From contig CM024755.1 of assembly GCA_014218235.1 (NCBI GenBank), forward strand, positions 96,886,948 through 96,950,947: a DNA stretch of 64,000 nt, given 5' to 3'. The position numbers and the translations under genes are program-made. The notes beneath the pieces were generated by a model that saw only the letters and a program-made list of their open reading frames with translations, was not told the DNA's origin and did no database searches. Shown here piece after piece: positions 33,352 through 44,957 of this stretch; within the stretch, counting starts at the first letter, position 1; each line of letters starts with the position of its first letter. Source of the DNA: Colocasia esculenta. Lineage: Eukaryota > Streptophyta > Magnoliopsida > Alismatales > Araceae.

Positions 33352-34633
33352 TGTTGGACCTAGATGGCACTATAGATGTCCTAGAGGGGGGGGTGAATAG
33401 GACTTCTTGCACTTTTAAAATTTATCTGAAAATATATGAAACTAAATGAAGTTGTTAGTATTTAGAGTGGTGTGTGTGAAACAAGTGAGAACTTGGCGGA
33501 AACAATCACACAATTTGCATAAGAGATTTTATCCTGGTTCGGCCCTTCCCATGTGGAAGTCCTACATTCAATCCCCAAGCAATCTCTTGGGATTTCACTA
33601 AACTTCCAAGAACACTTGGTCTTCTCTCAACCTGAGAGGTATTACAAACTCACTTGCTCCCAAGCAAGTCTTCCCTTTGCCAAGGGGTATAAAGACCACC
33701 TACAAAAGTAGGTCTTCCCTTTACAAGAGGGGTACAACAGGAAACAAACCTTCTGCGGGTTATCTAATACAAAATGAGAAACACTTAGGTGTCTGCTTAA
33801 AATGATGAGCAAACACAGAGAATCAAAATGAGATACAATAAGAATTGGAGCTCTAATTCTTTCTTAATCTAAGTGGGTGGACTGAAAAAGATCTACAGTT
33901 AAGAAGACCATCCAATAAGAAAAGACTTCTAAAAACTAGAGAGCTTGGAATTCGAAGACTGAAGAAGCAGCTCTCTCTCTTTTCAGTAGTAGGCTTGTGA
34001 TGACTCTTGTTGCTTGTAAAATGCTGAATGGAGTTGTCACTGGTTGGTGTATCGGTCTTGTTCAAACTCCAGCTCTATATATATCAGCTTCAGAGGCTTG
34101 GTTCTTCCCATTTGAAACTATCCGTTTAGAAAATAGCCGTTGAAGAATAGCCGTTGAAGAGTAGCCATTTGAAAAGAGATTATGAGCTTTCTAGGTTGTC
34201 CATCAGATCTTCAGCTCTTTAGAGTCCCAACATCTTCAGTCTATGTAGTCAGCTTCATGGCTTGATAGACAGCTTCATTAATGTTTTGTAAACTCCATGC
34301 TCAAGGCCGAAAGCTAAGCATGCTTCATAAATGTTCTACAAGCTTGGAAGGACAAGACAGACAAAGATACCTCCATACTTTCGGAGGTAGGTGAGATAAA
34401 AATATATATAACATGAAGGAGTTCAGACAGAAAGTTGTTCAAAACATTTAAAGATAGACAGACAGTTGTATGCGGAATATAAGGACTTTTCCTGAAAGTC
34501 ATAGAGTTTTGACGGTGCTAGGTGAGCTCTGACAAAGAGCCCATGCTGCTTATACCTACCATCGTATTTACTCCATAGCAATAGTCAAATGAACTTCATA
34601 AAAGTCTCATAGCCCTTAAGGAGATAGACAACA
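33352..34633 (-). mobile_element. Cop1 3' LTR (SIRE-like copia)
   Basis: The plus strand begins TGTTGGACC and has the G-run and 'gtgaataggac' typical of the SIRE LTR end, so the LTR reads on the minus strand. It aligns in reverse with the solo LTR at 48055-50160 over 'ttcggcccttccca', 'tcccaagcaagtct', 'ggggtacaacagga' and 'cggaggtaggtga'. The inner end at 34633 (plus CAACA) is tentative. This LTR is about 800 bases shorter than the solo copy. Confidence 0.7.
34076..34084 (-). promoter_or_regulatory. TATA box of Cop1 LTR
   Basis: TATATATA is followed by GAGCTGGAG on the minus strand. The solo LTR has TTATATAG at the equivalent place (49388-49395). Confidence 0.5.
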
Positions 34634-34656
34634 GGAGATAGCTTCAGCCTTCTGCA

Positions 34657-37351
34657 TTATGTACTGTTTTTTGGGTAAGCAAGTTCCCAATGAACTTCAT
34701 TGAATCTCTCAGATTCAGAAAAACTATGCTGGAAGTCTGTCAAGTACTGAGAATTCTTTGGGGCTTGCATCAAAGCAAAACGGTGGAAGGATAGCTTGAT
34801 GTTGTATTTGATCTTGAATCTGGCTGCTATCCTGATATGCCTATTGAAGACAACTTGGGCAAAAGTCTTCCTAGAGGCAATGGCACCTATCAAACTAGGG
34901 TGCAATCCAGAGGGCAATCCAATAAACATTGAAGGAGTAATTTCTCTTTGCCCCTTAATAATCATGCCCTACTACCCTTTATTCACGTCTAGCAAACCTA
35001 ACTTGAATCTTTCTTCATTGAAGTGCTTCATTCTGCCATAGCTGGTTTGGAGTTCTTTAAGGAGGCCGCCAAAAAGGTCAAAAAATCTAAGATTTAGGTG
35101 AAGGAAAACATTCAGAAATTCGTTTCTAGTTCTGGCAAACTTATATCTTTCGACTTCCTCAGGATAAAGATTAAGGAATTCAATAGGAGAGAGACTGTGG
35201 TATTTCTGTGTAATCAAATTTACATCAGCCAAAAAGACTTGGGAAGTTTTAATCAAATGAGGGAGCCAGTCTTCAAACTTGTAGACTGGCATTCCATGGA
35301 CTTCAAGAAAAGCTTTTATGGAAAGGAATTCTCTAAACATAGTCATATGGTGCTCTGAGTGATAAATGAAAGAATACCAGAAGGGTGGAAGGAGAGAACT
35401 AGGAGTGTCTTTCATTTTAGGTCCTACTCTAGATGACAGTATAGCACTAGGTACTATCTGAGCAAGAGGGTGAGTGGATTTGGTCACAGATGGAGTTGAG
35501 GATGTAGGGAGAGAGGAGAAAAAATGAGGAGGTAGGGTGTGAAGAGTGGGTATTTTTACAATGTGAGACTTAAATGTATACTTCAAAGAAATGAAGAAAT
35601 TGAAGTATTGATGGAAGTTGGAGGTTGTTCCACTGGTTGAGAGGTGGAAGGAGGAGGATCAGAGGAAACAGAAGGAATAGGTTGAGAGGGAGGTGGAGGA
35701 GGTAGTTCAACAGCCAGAGGAGGTGTAGGGTTAGTAGCAGCAAGAGGAGTTGGAGCAGTAGGAGAAGTAGAAATGGTTAAGGGTTAAAAGGGAAAGACTG
35801 GGTTACCAGATTTCATGAGATTCCTTCTAACCCTTCTATTAAAGGTTTTGACCTTGAGATCGACTTCTACCTCCATGGACTGATCTAGAGGCTCCAAAGC
35901 TACTCAGATGCTGACTCCTGTTGAGGTGACTGTTGTTGCTGCTCTTGCTGTTCTTGTAGTTGTTGAGTTTGATCTGGCCCTGCTGCTGGATCCTCAACTG
36001 GTTATTCTCTAGACTTCTCTGGCTGTGGAACAAGAACCTCAGGCTGCTGCTATTCAGGTTGAGCAGGAGGGGGAACTTGAGAACATCATGTGCCCTGTCG
36101 GCACACCAACTGTAGCAGCAAATCCTTCATCTGCTAGACCTCTTCTGACATGAAATCGAATTTAACATCAATCTGTTGTATATGCATTTGAAGTACAGAA
36201 GAGATCTCTTGTTGCTTCATGATCAAACCCACCACATCATCCATATTTCTGCTAGTTTCCCCCTAAGACCTTGGCCAGGTCTCAACGTGTGGTGGAGAGA
36301 TATGGTGGTATTCCTCATCAAGGGAAGGCTGTGTGAAACTAGGAATGTCCTCTTCTTGAGCTATTCCCTTGCCTCTTAAATCCCTGAGCACTTGAGTGAT
36401 TATTTCATCCGGAACATCTTGCTCTTGGGAGGGAACTACAGTATGAACTTCTTCATGTTCTCCCACTGGTGCTTCTATTCTGACTTCCTTTCTTCTAATT
36501 TCAGGAGGCTGAACTGAAGGAATGGAAGAGGAACTCTATGCCTCATCAAGAAATATCTCATGAGAGCACTTAGGGACAGAGTTCTTAGTCCAAACATTAT
36601 GTGACTTATTTTCCAAAATATAGTGGCTTCTCCTCAAAGTGGATAGCCCAACCTTCTCATTCATAGCAACAGAGATCTCATCATTCAAATGAACTGAAAA
36701 TATCTTGAAAATAAGGGTCAACAGGGGTCCATAAGGGAGAGACTCATGCAAGTTCTTGGACCCTGCCATTCTTTCCAAGATAATAGAAGGCAGGTTGACC
36801 CTATGTCTCTGAACTGCCCAAAATAGCAAATTGTCGTCTCTGGCAGTGATAGAAGAGTGGGTGCCTGCCCTAGGGTTAATGATAGTAGTGATGATAGAGT
36901 GTAGAATCCTTTTCTCTGCTGACAGCTCGTTGACCAGGAGCCCTTTCTTAGAGATAGACCCTAGGCTGCCAACTACCCCTAATTTTTGCTTCTCCATAGA
37001 CACTGTCTCACTGATTTTGTGTCCAAAGTTAGGGCAATCCAAAATCTTCACTAGCAGATCCTTAGAAACTGTAACAATAGTACCCTTAAATGATCCTGTG
37101 ATTGAACCATCTGCACAGACTTGGAGGGAAAGATAAAAAGTTTTTAGTGCTCCCTCAAATGTAGGTTCACTGATCTGGCAAATCTTCGACTAGCCCATAG
37201 CCTCTAGGGTTTCTGCTACCCATCTAAGCCTACCGGTCAATTGGCTGAAATCTACAACCTTTCCTGAGCAAATGGAAGCCTTGGTTGAAGACAACCGCAG
37301 GAACTGCTCAGGGGTCAAGAAGGTTCCCTCCGGAGCCCTAGATGAGGCCAT
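34657..37351 (-). pseudogene. Cop1 extra 3' ORF, broken
   Basis: ATG at 37351. The N-terminal part ('PEGTFLTPEQFLRL', 'GRLRWVAETLEAMG') stops at 37190. The same frame continues 37051-36536 ('ILDCPNFGHK', 'SITARDDNLLFWAV', 'SLPYGPLLTLIFKIF') and 36466-36263. A glutamine/proline-rich middle follows, then 35586-34972 ('FWYSFIYHSEHHMTMF', 'LPHLIKTSQVFLADV') and 34965-34657. This is the type of extra protein that plant copia elements of the SIRE group carry after pol, annotated elsewhere as 'putative plant transposon protein' or env-like. I see no clear membrane anchor. Its role is unknown. It lies between the pol end (61315, separated by Gy2) and the 3' LTR, in the same direction. Confidence 0.65.
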
Positions 37352-37730
37352 CTAGATAAAAATGAAGAAAGAGACTAAGAAGGATGATAGAGGAGATGTT
37401 GAAAAGGTCCACAGGAGTCAAAGATCCTACGTTTCTTCAGAGAAATGAAGAAAATCTACAAAAGCTTCGAAGGCGGTTTCGTCGGAGTGAAGAACACGCG
37501 CGGGAACTAGGAGGAAGGCGACAAAAGAGTCGGAGACATTTCAAAAGGGTGATTTGGAAAGAAAGAGGGAAAGGTCCTAATTTAGAAAGAGAATATGTAA
37601 CAGACCGTAGATGAGGAGATGAATGGCTGGGATTAATGAATGAACCGTTATAATTAATTCCTCTTTAAATGAAAATTTAAAAGCCCCCCTTTTAAAAAAA
37701 AAATAAGTAACATTGACTCTGACTTCATGA
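37352..37730 (-). other. Cop1 spacer between pol and extra ORF
   Basis: Leader-like DNA upstream of the extra ORF with no gene. On the minus strand it runs from the 30-base repeat array down to the ATG at 37351. An A-run lies at 37694-37703. Confidence 0.5.
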
Positions 37731-37880
37731 ACTCCGACTCTACAAGAGTTGCAGTACACAACTCCGACATCATGAGAGTCATAGTACACAACTCCGACAT
37801 CATGATAGTCATAGTACACAACTCCGACTTCATAAGAGTCGCAGAACATAACTCCAACTTCAGAAAAGTCGAAGTTCCAA
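37731..37880. repeat. Five 30-base tandem hairpin units in Cop1
   Basis: Units start 'actccgac' or 'actccaac' at 37731, 37761, 37791, 37821 and 37851, exactly 30 bases apart. Each pairs CCGACTTC- or CCGACATC-type arms with GAGTCG- or AAGTCG-type arms. A related half unit lies at about 37716. Confidence 0.85.
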
Positions 37881-39713
37881 GACTTAGAATTTTACAATGA
37901 ATGGAACATACAGTGTAACGACCCTCTTTATACCAATACGATTATACAAATCTACATCGATATAAAGGGAGCCGTCACAGTGGGACATGTACCCAACATA
38001 ACACAGTAGGTAGAGATGTACATAAATAACAAAGGAAAGTACAACAAAAATAAAAGAGATTCTTATTCCATCATCATTACACACATCCCACAGTCTATAT
38101 AGTAGCAATGAAAATAAACAAAGTCCATAATTATACAAGTCCATAACATAACATTGTCCACATACTTGTAAAGAAAGTGCAATCTAGTAACTAATCCTCC
38201 ATGAGCTTCGCTACTCCTCTCACTCAGAGTCGCTCCTCACAATGTCCTCCTCAAATACGGGGACAACTGTGTTACCTGTATGTTAAAGCAAGTATGAGTC
38301 TTCACAAAAGACTTAGCAAGTAACCCATTGGCACATCCTTACACATATCACATTCATGCTATTCTTTTATCAACAAGAGTAATCTCACCACATGGTTCAT
38401 ATCATAACAAACAAGTACAATTAAATAACCTATAACATGCTATCTACACATGGTCTTAGCTTAAATCATGATGTCAAATACAACTCATTCACAACAATTT
38501 TCCAATTAACTTGTTCATGGGATTAAGCACACAATTACTAACAAACCTAGCATGATATCTATCACTTTTCACATACTTTTATATCACATAATCACACATT
38601 TTTTCTTGTTGTTTTAACATAAATATAACATGATCACATGGTTTCACATTATTTCACATTGTAACACATTAGCACATCACTTTCACATGAACACTTTGCA
38701 CATTCACCCACATTTCACATTTTTACACATTATCTTTCCTTTTTGCTATGACACATAATCCGAACCACCATAAAGAAGGACACATATATCACATAACACA
38801 TACCCGTCACCTAGGCATTATAGTGACGAATCTTGGTAACTGTGCAGAACCGGGACAAGCCCTCTCCACCCTAACCAGTGGTACTTGTCCACCTCTAGGA
38901 TTTCATCCTGATGCCCACAGGATATCACATACACATAGAGCCTTCCCATAGGGACATTTCTACAGTACGGCTCCACAACCTTCTATGGTAGTAGTGTCAA
39001 TTTCGGCACACATTCACTTAATCACACTATCTCAATTAATCACATGATTACATCATTTTACATGCACTTATTGGTCCATTCACATGCATACCAGTCAAAC
39101 ACATATATTTCAGTTTACAGAACCTATCATGGCTATCTAACAGTATTAAAACATGTGTAATAGTACCTAAACATGATACAAATCACTGGAAAATACTGTT
39201 CTTGAATAATCATGCACAATATGGCTTTTAATACCTTTACTATTGCAAATAGTATCTACAGATATCAAAACAATCCCAAATTTAACCATGAACTCTACGC
39301 ATGGAACATATCATATGGTTAATTTTTCAGAATTTTCATAACAGTATATGTATTTATAAAATTTATCAGGGATCTCATGCAATTTAATGAAATAATTCAA
39401 TTAGACATGATTAACAGTGAACAGTCGGGTCTAACAGTCTCAAAACATTAAAACAGTAACCCTAGTTTCTGGTAAATTTTCTGTAGCAATATCATACATC
39501 ATGACTATTTATTCTGAATTTAGAACCATCAATCATGCATATTTACCCTTAATTTGCAATTATTTTTAGAAAATTAAGAAGAATTCATGGTTTTAACCTA
39601 ATATCATACCTGAACAACCAAATATTTTTATAACAGGTGCAAACATCCAGAAATCCCCGAAAATCACCTCACACAATTAAATCCATAGTTCTGAAAAAAT
39701 AATAGATGAACTT

Positions 39714-39790
39714 GACGGCAAGGGGCATGCCGTCAGGGTGGGTTAACGGCACAATCGATTGTTGTTAACTCAAGAACTTGGCAGCAACAA
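39714..39790. repeat. Hairpins in Gy2 3' LTR
   Basis: GACGGC (39714-39719) pairs with GCCGTC (39729-39734), followed by a GTTAAC/GTTAAC pair across about 25 bases. The partner LTR has the same at about 60456-60530. Confidence 0.65.
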
Positions 39791-40344
39791 CATTTCCGTC
39801 AACCTCTTGTCTGCAGACAGTGCAGACCGAACACAGAAAAACATAGAATTTGGGGGTCCAGGACACGATTTAAAAATCCAATAAAAATACCTAAACTCTA
39901 GGTGATAAGTCTAGGGATGAAACCCCTAAGTTACTTGCCTCTCTAAAAACCTCTGAAGATCGAATTTTTGGCGATGAAGCCCTTCTCAGCCAAGCCAAAG
40001 AGGTGAAGTTCTTCGCCTTGATCTGATCTCCACGCTTGCACAGTTGATTCCCCGGTGTTAGGAGAGCTCCTCCACTTCCAGTAGAGCCTCCCAAATGTAG
40101 AACATTGCTGGAGAAGCCTTCGGATCACCGAATCAAGCCTCTCAACTCTCTCTTTTTCTTTCCCCGGAACCCAAATAGCCCTAGGTGAAAAAAGTCCTCT
40201 CCTAATAGAGATGTCTAAGTTATATAGACAATAGAGTCGGGGTAAACCAAGGTTTTAACAGTCCTGACTGTTGGGGATACGTTTCCTAAACAGACTCCGG
40301 AGAAAATGGGGCAGTTTCAGATCTGAAATCTCAAATGCAGCCGG

Positions 40345-40500
40345 AGAAGTAAATGGCCACATAGCTGCCGTCAATCAGAAATAAGCGTCAATCGATGTTG
40401 ATGTCTAGATCCTCTGGCCACAGGGTAAACGACACAAGTGTTGTCATCAACTGCCCCTTAACATCAATGGTTGTTGACGTTAATAAGGGATTTCGGGCTG
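40345..40500. repeat. Second hairpin group in Gy2 3' LTR
   Basis: Arms of the GCCGTCAA, GCGTCAA, TTGACG and TTGATG type face one another near the LTR start. Partner copy at 61100-61230. Confidence 0.5.
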
Positions 40501-40553
40501 AACATTTAAACATCAAAATAGATATAATATGTACAGAAATTGAGGGCCTTACA

Positions 40554-40570
40554 CCCTCTCCCCCTAAAAG
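40554..40570 (-). promoter_or_regulatory. Gy2 polypurine tract
   Basis: Minus strand CTTTTAGGGGGAGAGGG directly precedes the LTR start TGTAAGG and follows 'ttcgaggacaaagtt'. Confidence 0.85.
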
Positions 40571-40599
40571 AAAACTTTGTCCTCGAAGTTAGAGCAGAA

Positions 40600-42188
40600 A
40601 TACTAACCAAATAGATGGGGATATTACTTCTTCATGGCCTCCTCAAGCTCCCATGTAGCCTCCTCCCATGAGAAGTTTCTCCACAACACCTTCACGGATG
40701 CAATAGCCTTATTCCTGAGGTGCTGAACCTTCCGATCTAGGATAGCTACTAGTCACTCAACATAAGACAAGTCTGGCTGAATCTCCATTGGCTCGTGACG
40801 GATCTTGCACGTATCTCCTGAGCATAGACATGTGGAAGATCGGGTGCACGCTAGCTAGCACTGGGGGTAAAGCTAGCTCGTACGCCACACTGCCCATCCG
40901 CCTGAGAATCTAAAATGGGCCAATGAATCTCGAACTCAATTTACTATGCCAGCCAAACTTGACCACACCTCGAGTAGCTGAAACCTTGAGGAAAACATGC
41001 TCGCCAACCTCCAAGTCTAAGTTCTTCCTTCTATTCTCGACGTAGCTCTTCTGCCTATCCTGCACTGCAACCAATCTCTGCTTGATGAGCTGAATCTTAT
41101 CGGAAGTTTCTTTCACCAACTCTGGTCCAACCAACTGTCTATCGCCTGTCTCCTCCCAGCACAAAGGAGATCTACAGAGCCGACCGTACAAAGCCTCGAA
41201 TGGAGCCATGCCGATACTCGCATGAAAACTGTTGTTGTAGGTGAACTCCACAAGAGGTAGGTGACATTCCCAGTCGCCCTTCCAATCAAGCACACACGCT
41301 CTCAACATGTCCTCAAGCGTCTGAATCATCCTCTCAGACTGGCTATCTATCTGAGGGTGAAATGCCGAACTAAGCTTCAACTGAGAACCCAAAGCTTCCT
41401 GAAGACCCTGCCACAACCTCGATGTAAACCGCGGGTCTCTGTCAGAGATAATAGACTTTGACACACCATGCAGTCTCACAATACTGCCAACATATAGCCT
41501 CACCAAGCTCTCCAGTGATTGTTTCTTCTTCATGGGCAAGAAGTGGGCAGTCTTGGAGAAATGGTCTACAACCACCCAAATCGAGTCATTGCCCTTAGCT
41601 GATCTAGGCATACCCATCACAAAATCCATGGTGATTGCCTCCCACTTCCAGACAGGTATCTCCATCTTCTGCATAAGGCCTGATGGTCTCTGGCACTCGG
41701 CCTTAACCTACTAACACACCAAACACCTGGATACAAATTCTACCACATCCTTCTTCATGCCTGACCACCAGAAGGATCTCTTCAAGTCCTGCTACATCTT
41801 AGTGTTGCTTGGATGAATGGAGAATCGCGACCTGTGAGCTTCTACAAGTACTCGCTCATGAACTTCCACAACATCCAGTACACATACTGGGTGCTGAAAT
41901 CTGATAACACCGTCCTCATCTCGAGCAATGCCTACCTTGCCCACCATCTCCTGAAGTCTAGGATTAGCCCTCTGTTTCTCGATCACCTCGTCCAACACAG
42001 TGGATTGGCTAGACAACTGTGCCACGAAAGCTTGACACAACCGTGGCTCTAGCTCGATCATAGCACAGGCCGCATCCTCTAGCATCTTCCAATCCTGCCA
42101 TAGTAAAGACCTCTTCCTGCTGAGCACATCTGCCACGACATTCGCCTTCCCTGGATGGTACTGAAGCTAGAAGTCGTAGTCCTTAACT
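40600..42188 (-). pseudogene. Gy2 integrase and chromodomain
   Basis: After 'YHPGKANVVADVLSRK' (from about 42165) comes the N-terminal zinc region ('FSIHPSNTKM', 'CLVC'), with stops near 41790 and 41715. The core ORF 41674-40910 is open and keeps all three acidic residues: 'TMDFVMGMP', 'SDRDPRF' and 'TLEDML'. It runs through 'FEALYGRLCRSPL' to 'KLSSRFIGPF'. The chromodomain follows in another frame: 'ILDRKVQHLRNKA', 'VLWRNFSWEEATWELEEAM' (about 40760-40620). The catalytic core looks intact, but the whole protein cannot be made. Confidence 0.88.
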
Positions 42189-43643
42189 CTCAGTTTGGTA
42201 ACGAGTTGGGGTCAAGGTTAACTCCAACCCATGAGTAAAGTTATTCAAGGTTAACTCAATTTTTGGTTTGTTTTCTTCTGAGTTAACTCACTTGAACTAA
42301 AGTGAGTTAACTTACTTTTTGTTGAGTGCTTTGGTAAGATAAAGTGAGTTAACTCTCTTACTTAGTTACAAAATACCCAAACTACTCTTTTACAGTACAC
42401 TTCTTCACTGCTCTTTTTTTTAATGTTCTTAAAAACAGCATCCTTTTTAAATCTGTAAAATGAAAGAATATTGTACAATAAATTAAATCTGTAAAATGAA
42501 AGTGCCCTTTTTAAATCTGTAATAAATTAATTATAATTCTTATTGCATTCTTATTTTTCACGTGGATCGAAATATAAAAATGTGTAATTTGTCATAATTA
42601 GACTGTATAAAATTTATTAAAACTTATTAATTTAATTACTTTCTTCTATTAATTGTCAAATTTCCCACTATGCCCCCCACAGCCGCCGCACAGCACAGCA
42701 CAGCAGGGGGCTACTGCTCTCCCCTCCACCCCCCTCTCACATACCTCTCCATGGCGGCCGCCACTGCGCACACTGCCACTGCCGCTTCCTCTTCCTCCTA
42801 GCACCTCTCCCCCGTTCCTCACGGTCTCCAGTAGTGCTCTCGCCCTCCACCTCCTGCTACCTCCTGCCCATCTCCTGCTCTTCCTCCTCTCCCTCCTTCC
42901 CTCAAGATCCCGTCTTTTTTGGTCAATAGCAATGGAAGCGAGCTGAGGAGGGTGCTAATGGAGGCTACGTGTTCAACGGAAGGGACGACAAACCCCGGGA
43001 GGAGTGCGGCGTGGTGGGGATCCTGGGCGACCCGCAGGCATCGCGCCTCTGCTCCCTCGCCCTCCACGCCTCCAGCACAGTGGCCAGGAGGGCGCTAGCA
43101 TCGTCTCCTGCGATGGGGGAACCCTCAAGCCTGTTACTGGCCTTGGCCTCGTTTCCGAGGTCTTCGGGAAGGACCCGTCCAGGCTGGACGCCCTCCCAAG
43201 GGACGCGGCCTTCGGGCACGTCCGCTAATCCACTGCCGGTGTCACCTCATCCCCCCTCAACATGCAGCCCTTCCTCACCGGCTACCACTTCGATCAGGTC
43301 GTCGTCGCCCACAACAGCAACCTGGTGAACTACGCCACCCTGTGATGGTGGAGATGGCGAGGTCAGGTTGGAAAGTGGGGGAGACGACGAGGTCAGGTTG
43401 GAAAGTGCACGGGGCCAGAGGCGCACATGTGCTGTACGGGGAAGGGTAAAATGGGTGGGTTAAAAAAAGGCTAACTTTATTCTAGGGGTGTTGGTGGGTT
43501 AGAAAACTTTGAGTTAACTCAGAGTTAACTCAAATCTGACCATGTCCATGTTGAGTTAACTTTTTTTGGTTACCAAACTACAATTTGGGTTAACTCTGAG
43601 TTAACTTTGAGTTAACTTTATGTTAACTCGTTACCAAACTGAG
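42189..43643. mobile_element. TIR DNA element carrying a gene fragment
   Basis: Exact 19-base terminal inverted repeats CTCAGTTTGGTAACGAGTT lie at 42189-42207 and, inverted, 43625-43643. AT-rich flanks inside are packed with GAGTTAACTC-like palindromes, as in subterminal transposase-binding regions. The core (about 42660-43420) is GC-rich and holds a purF fragment. The Gy2 frame reads 'RRWIEFL' on one side and 'KDYDF' on the other, so the insertion is precise. I find no matching target duplication (flanks 'ccttaact' and 'gaggaact'), so the superfamily (hAT, PIF/Harbinger or Mutator-like) is open. No transposase: non-autonomous. Confidence 0.82.
42751..43345 (+). pseudogene. purF: Amidophosphoribosyltransferase 5' fragment, dead
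   Basis: ATG at 42751 opens a transit-peptide-like segment rich in A, T and S that stops after 16 codons. From about 42950 the glutamine-amidotransferase start is clear: 'DDKPREECGVVGI', with the catalytic Cys codon at 43005-43007, then 'ASRLCSLALHA'. A one-base loss near 43070 shifts the frame; 'GQEGASIVS', 'PVTGLGLVSEVF' and 'GHVR' follow. A stop (43226-43228) replaces the Tyr of the HVRYST motif. Then come 'NMQPFLTGYHF' and 'VVAHNSNLVNYATL', ending at 43345. The full enzyme is about 500-580 residues and makes phosphoribosylamine in plastid purine synthesis. Only the leader and first third are here. The GC-rich codons differ sharply from the AT-rich surroundings. Confidence 0.88.
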
Positions 43644-44957
43644 GAGGAACTCTATCCACCTTCTCTGCCGCAAGTTCAACTCCTTCTGAGAGAAAAGGTA
43701 CCTCAAACTCTTGTGGTCAGTGAACACTTCGAACTTGACACCATAAAGATAGTGTCTCCAGATCTTTAGTGCATGGACCACAGTCGCCAACTCCAAATCA
43801 TGGGTCGGATAATTACACTCATGCTCTTTTAATTGGCGACAAGTATAGGAAACTACCTTACCATGCTGCATCAGAACACAACCAAGGCCTATCTAGGAAG
43901 TGTCAGAATAGATCGCAAAGCCCTTGGCACTACTAGGCAAGATCAACATGGGTGCCAACATCAGCCTTGTCTTCAGCATCTGGAAATTGCTCTCACAATC
44001 CTCAGACCACACATACTTAACTCATTTCCTGGTCAGCTTAGTCAAAGGTGTTGTGATAGAGGAAAAGCCTTCAATGAATCTCCTGTAATAGCCTGCTAAC
44101 CCAAGAAAACTCCTGATCTCAGATGGTGTCCTCGAAGTCTCCCACTCTAACACCGCCTAAACCTTCACCGGATCAGCAGCAACTCCAGCGCCTAAGATAA
44201 CATGCCTAAGGAAGTGAACCTCGCGCATCCAAAAGTCACACTTGCTGAACTTGGCATATAGCTTGTGCTCTCGGAGAACCTCAAGAACAATCCTCATATG
44301 CTCATGATGTGTAGCCTCATCAGGGGAATAGACTAACACATCATCTATGAACACCACAACAAAACTATCCAAATATGGCATAAACATCCTATTCATGAGA
44401 TCTATGAATGCTGCAGGGACGTTAGTCAGACCAAATGGAAGTACAAGGTACTCATAATGTCCATAGCGGGTCCTGAATGCCATATTGGACACATCCTCTC
44501 CCTTGATCCTCAACTGATGGTAGCCGGACCGTAGATCTATCTTGGAAAATACGGATGCATTCTGTAGCTGATCAAACAAATCATCTATGCGCGGCAAGGG
44601 GTACTTGTTCTTCACTGTCACCTGATTGAGCTTCCTGTAATCAATGCACAGCCTGAGGGACCCATCTTTCTTCTTCACAAATAGCACAGGTGCGCCCCAT
44701 GGTGACACACTAGGGCGAATGAACCCCTTATCAAGCAAATCTTGCAACTGCTTCCTCAGCTCAGCTAACTCTGCAGGTGCCATCCGGTAGGGAGCCTTAG
44801 AGATAGGTGAGGTGCCTGGAAGCAACTCTATAGTGAACTCTATCTCCCTTGCTGGTGGCAATCCAGACAAATCATCAGGAAGCACGTCTAGAAACTTCTG
44901 CACAACCTCGATCTCCTCAAGGGTAAATGACTGATCAACCTTAGGAACTAAGACCAC
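43644..44957 (-). pseudogene. Gy2 reverse transcriptase and RNase H
   Basis: ORF 44957-44157 is an almost complete RT: 'GAPVLFVKKKDGSLRLCIDY', 'SKIDLRSGYHQLRIKGED', 'LPFGLTN' and the catalytic 'FIDDVLVYS'. A stop follows 'DPVKV'. The connection region (44156-43872) has stops. RNase H ORF 43871-43644 has 'HDLELATVVHALKIWRHYL', 'FTDHKSLRYLF' and 'RQRRWIEFL', and is then cut by the TIR element. The final 'YHPGKAN' motif lies beyond it at about 42165. Confidence 0.9.

Larger units (their letters stand above)
37914..40553 (-). repeat. Gy2 3' LTR
   Basis: Minus strand starts TGTAAGGCCCTC at 40553 and ends GGGTCGTTACA at 37914. It contains CACATTT-rich DNA (38500-38730) and GACGGC/GCCGTC hairpins at 39714-39770 and 40345-40500. 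It has a candidate TATA box CTATATAAC (40227-40219) and an AGGCAAGTAAC donor-like motif near 39940. Confidence 0.9.

Noticed and set aside
42819..43219. Minus-strand frames opposite the purF fragment
   Set aside because: GC-rich shadows; the plus-strand translation carries the conserved amidotransferase motifs.
42181..43652. 8- or 9-base target duplication for the TIR element
   Set aside because: Flanks share only scattered bases (GAGTT in gene direction), not a clean duplication.
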